A stretch of DNA of 64,000 nt from Streptomyces sp. A1136 (GCF_004795055.1 NZ_SSBJ01000030.1:32510-96509); one strand, 5' to 3'; positions 34,923 to 43,753 are shown, numbered from the stretch's first letter. The notes: generated by a model from the sequence alone, not told the origin. Numbers and translations are program-made.

Positions 34923-35811
34923 TAAGAGGTCCTAACAGAAGCCGGTGGTGGTGTGACTGTCGGCTGGGATGCTCGTTGGTCTGGTCGTGGGGAAGAGGGA
35001 GTCTCGTCCGTGGATCGTCTCGGACGAACTGTGGTCGTTGATCGAGTCGTTGCTGCCGATACACGGGCCTAAGCTGAAGCCTGGCAGGCCTCGGGTCCCA
35101 GACCGGCAGGCTTTGTGCGGCATCTTGTTCGTGCTGCATACCGGCATCCAGTGGGAGTACCTGCCCCAGGAGCTGGGCTTCGGTTCGGGCATGACCTGCT
35201 GGCGTCGGCTCGAGGCCTGGAACGAGGCTGGTGTCTGGGACCGGCTCCACGTGATCCTGCTCGCGAAGCTGCGGGCCGTGAAACAGATCGACTGGTCCAG
35301 GGCGGTGATCGACTCCTCCCGCGTCCGGGCCGCTCGAAGAGGCCCCAAAGCGGGCCCAGCCCGGTCGACCGCGCGCGTCCGGGCAGCAAGCACCACCTCA
35401 TCGTCGACGGCCAGGGCATCCCGCTCGCTGTCTCGCTGACCGGCGGGAACCGCAACGACGTCACCCAGCTGATACCCCTGTTGAAGAAGATCCCGTCGGT
35501 CGCCGGCCTGGTCGGACGGCCACGAAAGCGGCCCGACAGACTGCTCGGCGACGCGGCTACGACCACGACAGTACCGCCGCCTGGTCTGGGCGATGGGCGT
35601 CAAACCCGTGATTGCCCGACGGGGCGTCCCTCACGGATCAGGACTCGGAGTCCACAGGTGGGTGGTTGAGCGGACCATGTCCTGGCTCCACGGATTCCGG
35701 CGACTACGGATCCGGTGGGAACGACGCGACGACATCCACGAAGGCTTCCTCGGCCTTGCCACGTGCCTCATCACCCACCGACACGTCCAACGCCTTTGTT
35801 AGGACCTCTTA
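34923..35811 (+). mobile_element. IS5-family insertion sequence, decayed, with 15-bp perfect inverted repeats
   Basis: Perfect 15-bp ends (taagaggtcctaaca at 34923-34937 and its complement at 35797-35811) enclose an 889-bp element. The transposase begins at about 34969 (ESRPWIVSDELWSLIESLLP, later WEYLPQELGFGSGMTCWRRL) and carries its first catalytic Asp in AVIDSSRVRA. A -1 shift in a run of C and A near 35340 leads into GPSPVDRARPGSKHHLIVDG, and further shifts are needed near 35550 to reach VKPVIARRGVPHGSG and ERTMSWLHGFRRLRIRWE. The first shift could be programmed, as in related IS elements. The later ones look like single-base deletions, so this copy is probably dead. I see no target duplication. 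Confidence 0.8.
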
Positions 35812-35881
35812 GTACCCACCGAGCAACTTTTGCCGAGTTCTGCCTGGCCGCGTTACGAGTCTATTTCATGGTCATCGAACT

Positions 35882-35959
35882 CAGCGCACAGCCCGGTACG
35901 GGAGTCGGCCTGCCTTTGGACGACGTGGGGGAGGCCGATCGGTACCGGGCTGTGCGCTG
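35882..35959 (-). terminator. Very strong terminator of the intact chaplin gene
   Basis: A perfect 18-bp stem (35882-35899 with 35942-35959) continues inwards with partial pairing of tcggcct and aggccga. It lies 67 nt beyond the chaplin stop codon. The other chaplin copy has a hairpin of different sequence in the same position. Confidence 0.75.
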
Positions 35960-36025
35960 CGGCTGGTTCACACGGCGGTCTGGGGTGGCGGCGTGAAGTG
36001 CGCCGGGTCCAGGGCCTGGTGTTTG

Positions 36026-36313
36026 TCAGTATTCGCCGTGCTGCTGGCCCTTGTAGTGGTCCTTGTCGCCGCCGCTCTTGTTGATGCAGACGTTGCCGAA
36101 GGCGGGGTTGAGGAGACCGACGACGTTGACGGTGTTGCCGCAGATGTTGACGGGGATGTGGATGGGGACCTGGACGACGTTGCCGGACAGGACGCCGGGG
36201 GAGCCGATGGCGGCGCCTTCGGCGGTGGCGTCCGCGGCCGCCAGACCGGCGCCGCCGGCGAGGATGGCAGCGGTTGAGGCGGTGACCGCGACGGCCTTTG
36301 TGATACGCGACAT
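36026..36313 (-). CDS. Short chaplin (hydrophobic spore/aerial hypha surface protein)
   Basis: A 95-aa secreted protein. Signal peptide MSRITKAVAVTASTAAILAGG ends with AAADA near residue 29. The chaplin domain GSPGVLSGNVVQVPIHIPVN follows, with the two conserved Cys in NICGNT and NVCINK. Short chaplins assemble into amyloid rodlets on aerial hyphae and spores and lower surface tension. Unusually, a charged tail rich in His, Lys and Asp, ending QQHGEY, follows the domain. The ATG at 36313 has TAGGAG 6 nt upstream. About 75 nt of its upstream region and all of the gene are repeated at 3259-3620, where the copy is frameshifted. Confidence 0.9.
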   Translation of the reverse strand: MSRITKAVAVTASTAAILAGGAGLAAADATAEGAAIGSPGVLSGNVVQVPIHIPVNICGNTVNVVGLLNPAFGNVCINKSGGDKDHYKGQQHGEY

Positions 36314-36398
36314 CAAAATCTCCTAGTGAATGTGGACCTGCCGCAGGAGTGCGGCACGTGCGCCCCTTCAAACAGCACGGGCAGGTAGCCGGTTACGG

Positions 36399-36665
36399 CC
36401 AGGGTTTGGTTATCACGCAGTTGCACGCCTCGCCGCTGTGGTCGGCTGCCGTCTTTGTGGCCAACACGGTGCTGGTGGTCGCCCTGCAGGTTCCGGTCAC
36501 CGTCCTGATGTCCCGCTTCTCCCGGCGGACCGTGCCGGCTCTCGCCGGCGTGGTACTCGCCGCGCCCTACCTCGGCTTCCTCGCGGCCGCTTCACTGGGG
36601 CACGGCTGGGATGCCCCGGCCGTCGCCTCGGTGTCCGTGGTCTGCACCATCGGCGAGATCCTCTA
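36399..36665 (+). pseudogene. MFS transporter internal fragment
   Basis: QGLVITQLHASPLWSAAVFV, then VALQVPVTVLMSRFSRRTVP, then WDAPAVASVSVVCTIGEILYA. These are three or four membrane helices with a loop between them, from the middle of an MFS protein. The beginning and end are missing. The fragment starts where chaplin-upstream homology stops and ends in a hexanucleotide repeat. Confidence 0.6.
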
Positions 36666-36666
36666 C

Positions 36667-36705
36667 GCCACCGCCACCGCCACCGCCACCGCCACCGCCA
36701 CCGCC
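36667..36705. repeat. Hexanucleotide tandem repeat (gccacc), about 6.5 copies
   Basis: About 39 nt of uninterrupted gccacc units, encoding alternating Thr-Ala in the plus frame and lying at the broken end of the MFS fragment. Such tracts are prone to slippage and may mark the break point. Confidence 0.7.
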
Positions 36706-36941
36706 CTCGTCACCGTCCACGCCCCGTCCCACGTCCTGGGACGGCCCCTCGCCCGCTTTGAGCTCTCCCTTCCGCCGTTGCCCACCGCCCGGCCGGAGCC
36801 GTCGGGCAGGGCGAGCCCGTGACCGCGGCAGTGCCCGGTCACAAGAGGGGGCTCGCGCGCCGATGAGTTCCGCGGCGTGCGGCGGTCTAACCCTTTGCAA
36901 GCCGAAGAAGCCCTGCAGCCGCCCCCGGAAGGGTGAGGAAC

Positions 36942-37334
36942 ATGAAGTACATGATCCAGTTGAACGTGCCGGCCGATCAGTGGGACGCCATCATGTCGTC
37001 GTACTCGAAGGACGACATGGAGGCCATGTTCGCCCACATGAACGCCCTCAACAACGACCTCACCTCCGCCGGTGAATGGGTGGAAGGGCGTGGTCTCGGC
37101 GGTCCGTCGCTGGTCAAGACGGTGCGGGCCGCGAGCGACGGACAGCGGCAGGTGACCGACGGGCCGGCCCAGGCGGGACGGATCCTGGCCGGGTACTGGG
37201 TCGTCGACGTCGACAGCGAGGAGCGGGCCCTGGAGATCGCCGCGAGGGCGTCGGCCTGCCCCGGGCCCGGCGGGAAGCCGGGCACCGACCCCGTGGAAGT
37301 GCACCGGATCCCCGAGGAACCGAAGCAGGCCTGA
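36942..37334 (+). CDS. YCII/DGPF-domain small protein
   Basis: A 130-aa protein with the YCII-related (dimeric alpha/beta barrel) fold. KYMIQLNVPADQWDAIMSSY at the N-terminus and QRQVTDGPAQAGRILAGYWVVDVDSEERALEIA contain the DGP signature. These proteins are often encoded beside ECF sigma factors, but none adjoins this one. GAGGAAC lies just before the ATG at 36942. It converges on the flavin hydroxylase gene of the pigment cluster and is probably not part of it. Confidence 0.75.
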   Translation: MKYMIQLNVPADQWDAIMSSYSKDDMEAMFAHMNALNNDLTSAGEWVEGRGLGGPSLVKTVRAASDGQRQVTDGPAQAGRILAGYWVVDVDSEERALEIAARASACPGPGGKPGTDPVEVHRIPEEPKQA

Positions 37335-37431
37335 GCCCCGCTGGCAGCCCGCGTCCCGGGCCGGGCAGGGCCGCGATGCCGGTGACGCGGCGGGGCCGGG
37401 CCCTCCTGGACCCGGCCGGGCCAGCTGGGGC

Positions 37432-39102
37432 TCACTCCGTGCGCAGGATTTCCGCCAGGGCCTGGCGCAGCGCCGCCTCCGGGTCCGCCGCCGGGCCCTC
37501 GGCCCGCCAGGCCACGAAGCCGTCGGGGCGTACCAGGACCGCGCCCTCCGCCGTGGTGCCGTGCACCTGCGCCCAGTCGGCGGGGCCGTCCCCGCCCGCC
37601 CCGCCCGGCGCGCCGTGCCCGTCGTACACCAGGTCGGCCCCGGGACCGGCACCGATCCGGTAGGCCTCCAGCCGCACCCCGTCGCCCTCCGCGATGCGGC
37701 GCGCGGCCGCGTGCCAGCCAGCGGCGTCCCCCGCGCCGCTGAGCAGCACCATCGAACGCTCGTAGAGGTCGAGCGTGGACAGGCTCTGCTCGCCGCGCCG
37801 CAGCCACATGTGCGGAGCCCGGCTGCCCGGCTGCCCCGCCAGCCGCATCCCCTCGGGCACCACGTCCTGCTCCGGGTCGGCGCCGACGACGGCCCCCCGC
37901 GGGTAGCGGTAGGCGAGCACGACGTTCAGGATGCCGCCCTGCCGGCCGCCGCCGATCCCCGGCGGCGGGGCGAAGCCGGGGTGGCTGTGTTCCACGGAAC
38001 GCGCCGAGGCCCGTGCGCTGGTCGCCAGAGCCACCGGCCGCCGCTCCGCGTCGTACGTCTCCAGCAGCCCGGGACCGGCCCAGCCGCCCAGCACGGCGGC
38101 CAGCTTCCAGGCGAGGTTGTGGGCGTCCTGGATTCCGGTGTTCGAGCCGAACGCCCCCGTCGGGGACATCTCGTGCGCGGAGTCGCCGGCGAGGAACACC
38201 CGCCCGGCGCCGTAGCGGTCCGCGACCCGCTCTGCGGCGTGCCACGCGGCCTTGCCGGTCACCTCCACGTCGAGGTCGGCGACACCGACGGCCCGGCGGA
38301 TGTGCTCCTGGCACCGCTCGTGGGTGAACTCCTCCAGCGTCTCGCCGTCTTCCGGGTGCCAGGGCGCGTGGAAGACCCAGTTCTCCTTGTTGTCGACGGG
38401 CAGGAGCGCGCCGTCGGCGTCCGGGGAGGTCAGGTAGCACACGATGAACCGCCGGTCGCCCACCACGTCGGCGAGCCGGCGCGAGCGGAAGGTGATGCTC
38501 ACGTTGTGGAAGAGGTCGCCGAGGCCGCTCTGCCCGATGCCCAGCCGCTCCCGGACCGGGCTGCGCGGGCCGTCCGCGGCGACGAGGTAGTCGGCGCGGA
38601 CGGTCCGGCGCCGGTCGGTGGTCCGGTCCCGTACGACGGCGGTGACGCCCTGCGCGTCCTCCTCGAACGACTCCAGCTCGTGCGAGTACCACAGCTCCCC
38701 GCCCTGCTCCCGGGCGCTGTCGAGCAGCACGGGCTCCAGGTCGTTCTGGCTGCACAGACACCAGGACGTGGGACTGAACTTCGCCAGGCCGCCACCCGGG
38801 TCGATGTCCTTGAACAGCCACTCGCCCGCGTCGCCCACGAGGGTCGGGGTCTGCAGGATGCCGTGGTTGTCCGCCAGCAGCGACGCCGCGGTCTTGATGT
38901 CCGGCTCGATGCCGGCCACCCGGAAGAGCTCCATGGTCCGGACGTTGTTACCGCGGCCGCGCGGGTGGATCGAGGTTCCCGCGTGCCGCTCGACCAGGGT
39001 GTGCCGTACCCCGTGGCGCCCCAGGAACAGGGACGTGGACAGGCCCACCAGGGACCCGCCGACGATGAGGACCGGAACCCGGTGGTCGGCTTCGTGCTGC
39101 AT
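37432..39102 (-). CDS. whiE-VIII: Spore-pigment FAD-dependent hydroxylase (WhiE-VIII type)
   Basis: A 556-aa class A flavoprotein aromatic hydroxylase of the TcmG/aklavinone-hydroxylase group. FAD motifs: VLIVGGSLVGLSTSLFLGRHG (GxGxxG-type) at residues 10-30, YLVAADGPRSPVRERLGI (DG motif) and RVFLAGDSAHEMSPTGAFGSNTGIQDAHNLAWK (GD motif). A thioredoxin-like C-terminal domain ends the protein. It would introduce a hydroxyl or quinone oxygen into the polycyclic pigment precursor. The ATG at 39102 has GGAGG 5 nt upstream. It is divergent from the polyketide genes, exactly as ORFVIII is in the whiE cluster of S. coelicolor; that shared order is the main reason for the name. Confidence 0.85.
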   Translation of the reverse strand: MQHEADHRVPVLIVGGSLVGLSTSLFLGRHGVRHTLVERHAGTSIHPRGRGNNVRTMELFRVAGIEPDIKTAASLLADNHGILQTPTLVGDAGEWLFKDIDPGGGLAKFSPTSWCLCSQNDLEPVLLDSAREQGGELWYSHELESFEEDAQGVTAVVRDRTTDRRRTVRADYLVAADGPRSPVRERLGIGQSGLGDLFHNVSITFRSRRLADVVGDRRFIVCYLTSPDADGALLPVDNKENWVFHAPWHPEDGETLEEFTHERCQEHIRRAVGVADLDVEVTGKAAWHAAERVADRYGAGRVFLAGDSAHEMSPTGAFGSNTGIQDAHNLAWKLAAVLGGWAGPGLLETYDAERRPVALATSARASARSVEHSHPGFAPPPGIGGGRQGGILNVVLAYRYPRGAVVGADPEQDVVPEGMRLAGQPGSRAPHMWLRRGEQSLSTLDLYERSMVLLSGAGDAAGWHAAARRIAEGDGVRLEAYRIGAGPGADLVYDGHGAPGGAGGDGPADWAQVHGTTAEGAVLVRPDGFVAWRAEGPAADPEAALRQALAEILRTE

Positions 39103-39294
39103 CGATGCCTCCAGAGGCAGACGTTCGGGTGGGGCGCGGGAGTTGCGCGCACTTGACAGCGGGTCGGCGGGCACGTCACCCGCGTGGTTCACGCGGGTCG
39201 CGCACTTCCACGGACGGGCACAGGATCGAGACACGCTGACGTCGCGACACCGCGGCCGGCGTTCACCGCTGCCCTCGAAGGAGATGTGCGCAGG
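39103..39294. promoter_or_regulatory. Divergent promoter region of the spore-pigment cluster
   Basis: This 192-nt gap separates the divergent flavin hydroxylase and the seven-gene polyketide operon, so promoters for both must lie here. In S. coelicolor the equivalent region has sporulation-specific promoters, the hydroxylase one depending on sigma-F. I could not mark boxes with confidence. Confidence 0.5.
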
Positions 39295-40452
39295 ATGACC
39301 ACCACGTCTGAACGTGTTTCAGAACCGCCGAAGCGACAGATGCCGAAACGTGTCTCCCAGTCCGTGTTCGACGGCTCCAGGCTCCGCGTCGTCCTGCTGG
39401 TGGATGTGTACGACGGCGCCCAACAGCAGTTCCTGGAGGCGTACGAACAACTCTGCACCCAGGTCTCCTCGGTTCCGGGGCACGTCAGCGACCAGCTGTG
39501 CCAGTCGATCGAAAATCCATCCCAATGGCTCATCACCAGCGAGTGGGAGAGCGCCCCGCCCTTCCTCGCGTGGGTGAACAGCGAAGAGCACGTGCGGATG
39601 GTGTCGCCGCTGCACGGCTGCGTACGGGACACCCGCTCGCTGCGCTTCCACGTCGTACGGGAGACCGGTGGCCCCGCCGCCGGCGCCACGCCCGAGCGGC
39701 GTCGCCTGCAGACTTCCCCCCGCATCGGCGACGGCGTCGTCCGCCACGCGCTCACCTTCACCGTCAAGCCGGGCAGCGAGGAGGCCGTCGCCAAGATCCT
39801 CGCCGGCTACGCCTCGCCCGAACCGCGGGTCGACGACACCACCCGGCTGTGCCGGACGTCCCTCTTCATGTACGGCAACCGGGTGGTACGGGCCGTCGAG
39901 GTCAAGGGCGACCTGCTCGCGGCGCTGCGCCACGTCGCCCGGCAGCCCGAGGTGCGGGCCGTCGAGGAGGCCATCAACCCCTACCTGGAGCAGGACCGGG
40001 ACCTCAACGATCCCGAGTCGGCCCGCGTCTTCTTCACCCGCGCGGCCCTGCCCGCCCTGCACCACGTCACCGCCGGGCATGAGCACCCGGAGGCCGAGCG
40101 CCATGCCCTGTACTACGAGGCGCGCCCGGACTGCGGCATGCGGCTGGCCGAGCTGCTCGCCCAGCACGACGAGTCGGCGGCCGACGACCCGCGCAGCCCG
40201 GTGCTGCGCAGCACGATCTTCCAGCGCGACGAGGTCGTGGTGCGCCTGGTCGACGTGCGCGGCGACCTCGACGATGCCGACCCCGCGCTCTGCCTGGGCT
40301 TCGCCGACCCCGCCGGGGCGGCCGAGTTGACCACGCTCTTCGACGGCGCCGCAGGGACGGACCCGTCCGCGCTGCGGGGCGAGGACTTCGCGCGCCTGCT
40401 GGAGCTCGCGCGCATGCGACTCATCACTGACCGCCGGTCGCCGGAGGCCTGA
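39295..40452 (+). CDS. whiE-I: SchA/CurD-like spore-pigment protein (WhiE-I type)
   Basis: A 385-aa protein. Residues about 28-120 (LRVVLLVDVYDGAQQQFLEA, HVSDQLCQSIENPSQWLITSEWES) form an antibiotic-biosynthesis-monooxygenase-like dimeric barrel. Residues 140 onwards (VVRHALTFTVKPGSEEAVAKILAGY, later LFMYGNRVVRAVEVKGDL) are the SchA/CurD domain known only from spore-pigment-type clusters. Its biochemical role is unsettled; it may help oxidise or stabilise the polyketide. The ATG at 39295 is about 10 nt after AAGGAGA. It is the first gene of the plus-strand pigment operon. Confidence 0.85.
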   Translation: MTTTSERVSEPPKRQMPKRVSQSVFDGSRLRVVLLVDVYDGAQQQFLEAYEQLCTQVSSVPGHVSDQLCQSIENPSQWLITSEWESAPPFLAWVNSEEHVRMVSPLHGCVRDTRSLRFHVVRETGGPAAGATPERRRLQTSPRIGDGVVRHALTFTVKPGSEEAVAKILAGYASPEPRVDDTTRLCRTSLFMYGNRVVRAVEVKGDLLAALRHVARQPEVRAVEEAINPYLEQDRDLNDPESARVFFTRAALPALHHVTAGHEHPEAERHALYYEARPDCGMRLAELLAQHDESAADDPRSPVLRSTIFQRDEVVVRLVDVRGDLDDADPALCLGFADPAGAAELTTLFDGAAGTDPSALRGEDFARLLELARMRLITDRRSPEA

Positions 40453-40513
40453 CCGGACCAAGCGGGCCGCGGCCACAAGCCCGCCCGGCGCGGCACACAT
40501 CGAAGGGAACATC

Positions 40514-40951
40514 GTGATCACAGCCAAGCCCCGAATCGTCGGACTCGACGAGGTCGAGCCCAACCGCCGGCGCGGCGGCGACCTACGCGCCCTGCTCACC
40601 CCCGCCACCGTCGGCTCGACCAGCGGTTTCATGGGCGTGGCCATGGTGCAGCCCGGCGACCGCATCGCCGAGCACTACCACCCGTACTCCGAGGAGTTCG
40701 TGTACGTCGTCTGCGGGCGGCTGGAGGTGGACCTGGACGGTGATCCGCACCCCCTGCTGCCCGAGCAGGGGCTCTTGATCCCCACCAATGTGCGCCACCG
40801 GTTCCGCAACGTCGGTGACACCGAGGCCCGCATCGTGTTCCACTTGGGCCCGCTGGCCCCGACCCCGGCCCTCGGCCACGTCGACACCGAAGGCACCGAC
40901 GCCGTCGCGGACGGCGCCCCGCCGGCCGACCTCTCCCAGGTCCGTTCATGA
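40514..40951 (+). CDS. whiE-II: Cupin-domain spore-pigment protein (WhiE-II type)
   Basis: A 145-aa single-domain cupin. The metal-binding motif 1, GDRIAEHYHPYSEEFVYVVCGRLEV (His, His, Glu), and motif 2, LLIPTNVRHRFRNVGD (His), are both complete. WhiE-II/CurC-type cupins accompany all spore-pigment PKS clusters, perhaps as cyclases or oxygen-handling enzymes; no reaction is proven to my knowledge. The GTG at 40514 follows GAAGGGAAC. Its stop overlaps the KS-alpha ATG by 4 nt, so the two are translationally coupled. Confidence 0.85.
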   Translation: MITAKPRIVGLDEVEPNRRRGGDLRALLTPATVGSTSGFMGVAMVQPGDRIAEHYHPYSEEFVYVVCGRLEVDLDGDPHPLLPEQGLLIPTNVRHRFRNVGDTEARIVFHLGPLAPTPALGHVDTEGTDAVADGAPPADLSQVRS

Positions 40952-42204
40952 CCCGGCGGGTGGCCGTCACGGGCCTCGGCATAGTCGCGCCAGGTGGCAT
41001 CGGCGCACCGGCGTTCTGGGACCTCCTGGCCGCCGGGCGTACCGCGACGCGGGGCATCACCTTCTTCGACCCCGCGGGCCTGCGGTCACGGATCGCCGCC
41101 GAGTGCGACTTCGACCCGGCGACCCACGGACTGGACTCGGAGCAGGTCGCCCGCGGTGACCGGTACATCCAGTTCGCGCTGGCCGCCGGCGACGAAGCGG
41201 TCCGCGACGCCGGACTCGACCTCGCGGCGGAGGACCCCTGGCGGGTCGGGGTCTCCCTCGGCACCGCGGTCGGCGGCACCACCCGCCTGGAGCACGACTA
41301 CGTACTGGTCAGCCAGGGCGGCCGGCGCTGGGACGTCGACCCCGGCCAGGCGCAGCCGCACCTGCACCGGGCGTTCTCGCCCAGCACGCTCGCGTCCACG
41401 GTCGCGGAGCGCTTCGGTGCCCGCGGCCCGGTCCAGACGGTCTCCACGGGCTGCACCTCCGGGCTCGACGCCGTCGGTTACGCCTTCCACACAGTCCAGG
41501 AGGGCCGGGCCGACGTCTGCATAGCCGGCGCGTCCGACTCTCCGATCTCTCCCATCACCATGGCTTGCTTCGACGCCATCAAGGCCACGTCGCCCAACAA
41601 CGACGACCCGGCCCACGCCTCCCGGCCGTTCGACAACGACCGCGACGGGTTCGTGATGGGAGAGGGCGGGGCGGTCCTGGTGCTGGAGGAGGTGGAACAC
41701 GCCCGGGCCCGCGGCGCTCACGTGTACTGCGAGGTCGGCGGATACGCCACCTTCGGGAACGCGTACCACATGACCGGGCTGACCGGTGAGGGTCTGGAGA
41801 TGGCCCGCGCCATCGAGAGCGCCCTCGACCACGCCCGCCTGGACCGCTCGGCGATCGACTACGTCAACGCCCACGGCTCCGGCACCCGGCAGAACGACCG
41901 CCACGAGACCGCGGCCGTCAAACGGGCCCTGGGCCACCACGCCTACGCCACGCCCATGAGCTCCATCAAATCCATGGTCGGGCACTCTCTCGGCGCGATC
42001 GGGGCGATCGAGCTGGTGGCCTGTGTCCTGGCCATGCGTCACCAGGTCGTACCGCCGACCGCGAACTACGAGACGCCGGACCCCGAGTGCGACCTGGACT
42101 ACGTCCCCCGCGTCGCCCGCGAACGGAAGCTGGACGGCGTGCTGTCCGTGGGCAGCGGGTTCGGCGGCTTCCAATCCGCGGTGGTCCTGAACCGGAAGGG
42201 TTAG
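40948..42204 (+). CDS. whiE-III: Type II PKS ketosynthase alpha (WhiE-III type)
   Basis: A 418-aa ketosynthase. The catalytic Cys169 is in VQTVSTGCTSGLDAVGYAFH, and the two His motifs are VNAHGSGTRQND and KSMVGHSLGAIGA, giving the complete C-H-H set. It condenses malonyl units on the ACP with the KS-beta partner to make a long (in WhiE, dodecaketide) poly-beta-keto chain. Its ATG lies within the stop of the cupin gene, and KS-beta starts 8 nt downstream. Confidence 0.95.
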   Translation: MTRRVAVTGLGIVAPGGIGAPAFWDLLAAGRTATRGITFFDPAGLRSRIAAECDFDPATHGLDSEQVARGDRYIQFALAAGDEAVRDAGLDLAAEDPWRVGVSLGTAVGGTTRLEHDYVLVSQGGRRWDVDPGQAQPHLHRAFSPSTLASTVAERFGARGPVQTVSTGCTSGLDAVGYAFHTVQEGRADVCIAGASDSPISPITMACFDAIKATSPNNDDPAHASRPFDNDRDGFVMGEGGAVLVLEEVEHARARGAHVYCEVGGYATFGNAYHMTGLTGEGLEMARAIESALDHARLDRSAIDYVNAHGSGTRQNDRHETAAVKRALGHHAYATPMSSIKSMVGHSLGAIGAIELVACVLAMRHQVVPPTANYETPDPECDLDYVPRVARERKLDGVLSVGSGFGGFQSAVVLNRKG

Positions 42205-42212
42205 AGGACACG

Positions 42213-43463
42213 ATGAGCGAACCGAACCCACGGCGTGCCGCCGTCACCGGAATCGGCGTGATCGCGCCCAACGGACTGAACACGGACGCGTTCTGGAAAG
42301 CCACCCGGGAAGGCATCAACGTCCTCGGCCGCATCACCCGCGATGGCTGCGACCACCTGCCGCTGCGGGTGGCCGGTGAGGTGCGGGCCTTCGAACCGGC
42401 GACGGCCGTCGAGGAGCGCTTCCTCGTCCAGACCGACCGGTTCACGCACTTCGCCATGGCGGCGGCGGACTCCGCGCTGGAGGACGCCCAGCTCGGGCAG
42501 AGCGCCGCCGGCGAGGCGCCCTTCTCCGTGGGGGTGGTCACCGCCGCTGGCTCCGGCGGCGGCGAGTTCGGTCAACGCGAGCTGCAACAGCTGTGGGGGA
42601 AGGGCAGCCGGTTCGTCGGCCCGTACCAGTCCATCGCCTGGTTCTACGCCGCCAGCACCGGCCAGATCTCCATCCGCCGGGGCTTCAAGGGCCCCTGCTC
42701 GGTCGTGGCCGCTGACGAGGCGGGCGGCCTGGACGCCCTCGCGCACGCCGCGCGGGCCGTGCGGCGCGGCACCGACGTGATCGTGGCGGGCTCGACCGAG
42801 GCACCCCTGGCCCCCTACTCGATGGTGTGCCAACTCGGTTACCCGGAGCTGAGCACCGAAGGGGACCCTGACCGGGCCTACCGCCCCTTCACCTCCGCGG
42901 CCTGCGGCTTCGTACCCGCCGAAGGCGGCGCGATGCTCGTGGTGGAGGAGGAGGACGCCGCGCGCGAGCGCGGGGCCGCGGTGCGCGCCGTCGTCGCGGG
43001 GCACGCAGCGACCTTCACCGGCGCCTCCTGCTGGGAGGCGTCCCGCGAAGGGCTCGCCCGGGCCATCGACGGGGCCCTCGCGGAAGCCGGCTGCGCCCCC
43101 GAGGAGGTCGACGTGGTCTTCGCCGACGCCCTCGGCCTCCCCGAGGCCGACCGGGCCGAGGCGCTCGCCATCGCCGACGCCCTGGGACGGCACGGCCGGC
43201 GCGTCCCCGTCACGGCGCCCAAGACCGGCATCGGCCGCGGCTACTGCGCGGCGCCCGTGCTGGACGCCGCGGCCGCGGTGCTGGCCATGGAGTACGGCAT
43301 CATCCCGCCCACTCCCAACATCTTCGACATCTGCCATGACCTCGACCTCGTGACCACCCGCGCCCGCGCCGCCGAGCTGCGCACCGCGCTGGTCCTGAGC
43401 CGGGGACTCATGGGGTCGAACTCGGCGCTCGTGCTCCGGCGCGGCGCCGCGGGTGCCCCGTAG
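42213..43463 (+). CDS. whiE-IV: Type II PKS ketosynthase beta/chain length factor (WhiE-IV type)
   Basis: A 416-aa KS-like protein without the catalytic Cys. The corresponding segment is GPCSVVAADEAGGLDALAHA, where Glu169 stands at the position usually held by Gln in antibiotic chain length factors. It pairs with KS-alpha and sets chain length. The His regions are also altered, as expected for this subunit. The ATG at 42213 follows GAGGACACG. It lies between KS-alpha and the ACP, the universal order of minimal type II PKS genes. Confidence 0.95.
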   Translation: MSEPNPRRAAVTGIGVIAPNGLNTDAFWKATREGINVLGRITRDGCDHLPLRVAGEVRAFEPATAVEERFLVQTDRFTHFAMAAADSALEDAQLGQSAAGEAPFSVGVVTAAGSGGGEFGQRELQQLWGKGSRFVGPYQSIAWFYAASTGQISIRRGFKGPCSVVAADEAGGLDALAHAARAVRRGTDVIVAGSTEAPLAPYSMVCQLGYPELSTEGDPDRAYRPFTSAACGFVPAEGGAMLVVEEEDAARERGAAVRAVVAGHAATFTGASCWEASREGLARAIDGALAEAGCAPEEVDVVFADALGLPEADRAEALAIADALGRHGRRVPVTAPKTGIGRGYCAAPVLDAAAAVLAMEYGIIPPTPNIFDICHDLDLVTTRARAAELRTALVLSRGLMGSNSALVLRRGAAGAP

Positions 43464-43494
43464 CGGGGCACCCCGGAACAAGGAGAGGAATCCC

Positions 43495-43752
43495 ATGAGC
43501 GACCGCATCACCGTGGAAGAGCTGGCCGAACTCATGAAGAAGGCCGCCGGCGTCACTGTCGACCCGGCCGAGCTCGAAAAGCGCAGCGACTCCGGCTTCG
43601 ACACCTTCGGCCTCGACTCGCTCGGGCTGCTCGGCATCGTCGGCGAACTGGAGAACCGGCACGGTGCGCCGATGCCCACCGACGCCGAGCGCTGCAAGAC
43701 CCCCCGGCAGTTCCTCGACCTGGTCAACAGCTCTCTCGTGGCAGGAGCGTGA
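43495..43752 (+). CDS. whiE-V: Spore-pigment acyl carrier protein (WhiE-V type)
   Basis: An 85-aa acyl carrier protein. The phosphopantetheine Ser42 is in FGLDSLGLLGIVGELENRHG, and helix 1 (TVEELAELMKKAAGV) fits. It holds the growing chain for the ketosynthase pair and the cyclases. AGGAG sits before the ATG at 43495. The aromatase gene starts 1 nt after its stop codon. Confidence 0.95.
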   Translation: MSDRITVEELAELMKKAAGVTVDPAELEKRSDSGFDTFGLDSLGLLGIVGELENRHGAPMPTDAERCKTPRQFLDLVNSSLVAGA

Positions 43753-43753
43753 C

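Noticed and set aside
34923..35811. Target-site duplication around the IS
   Set aside because: The bases outside the two ends (tccaa and gtacc) do not match as a duplication.
36942..37334. YCII protein as part of the spore-pigment cluster
   Set aside because: It converges on the cluster, is absent from the known whiE order, and its family is usually linked to ECF sigma factors.
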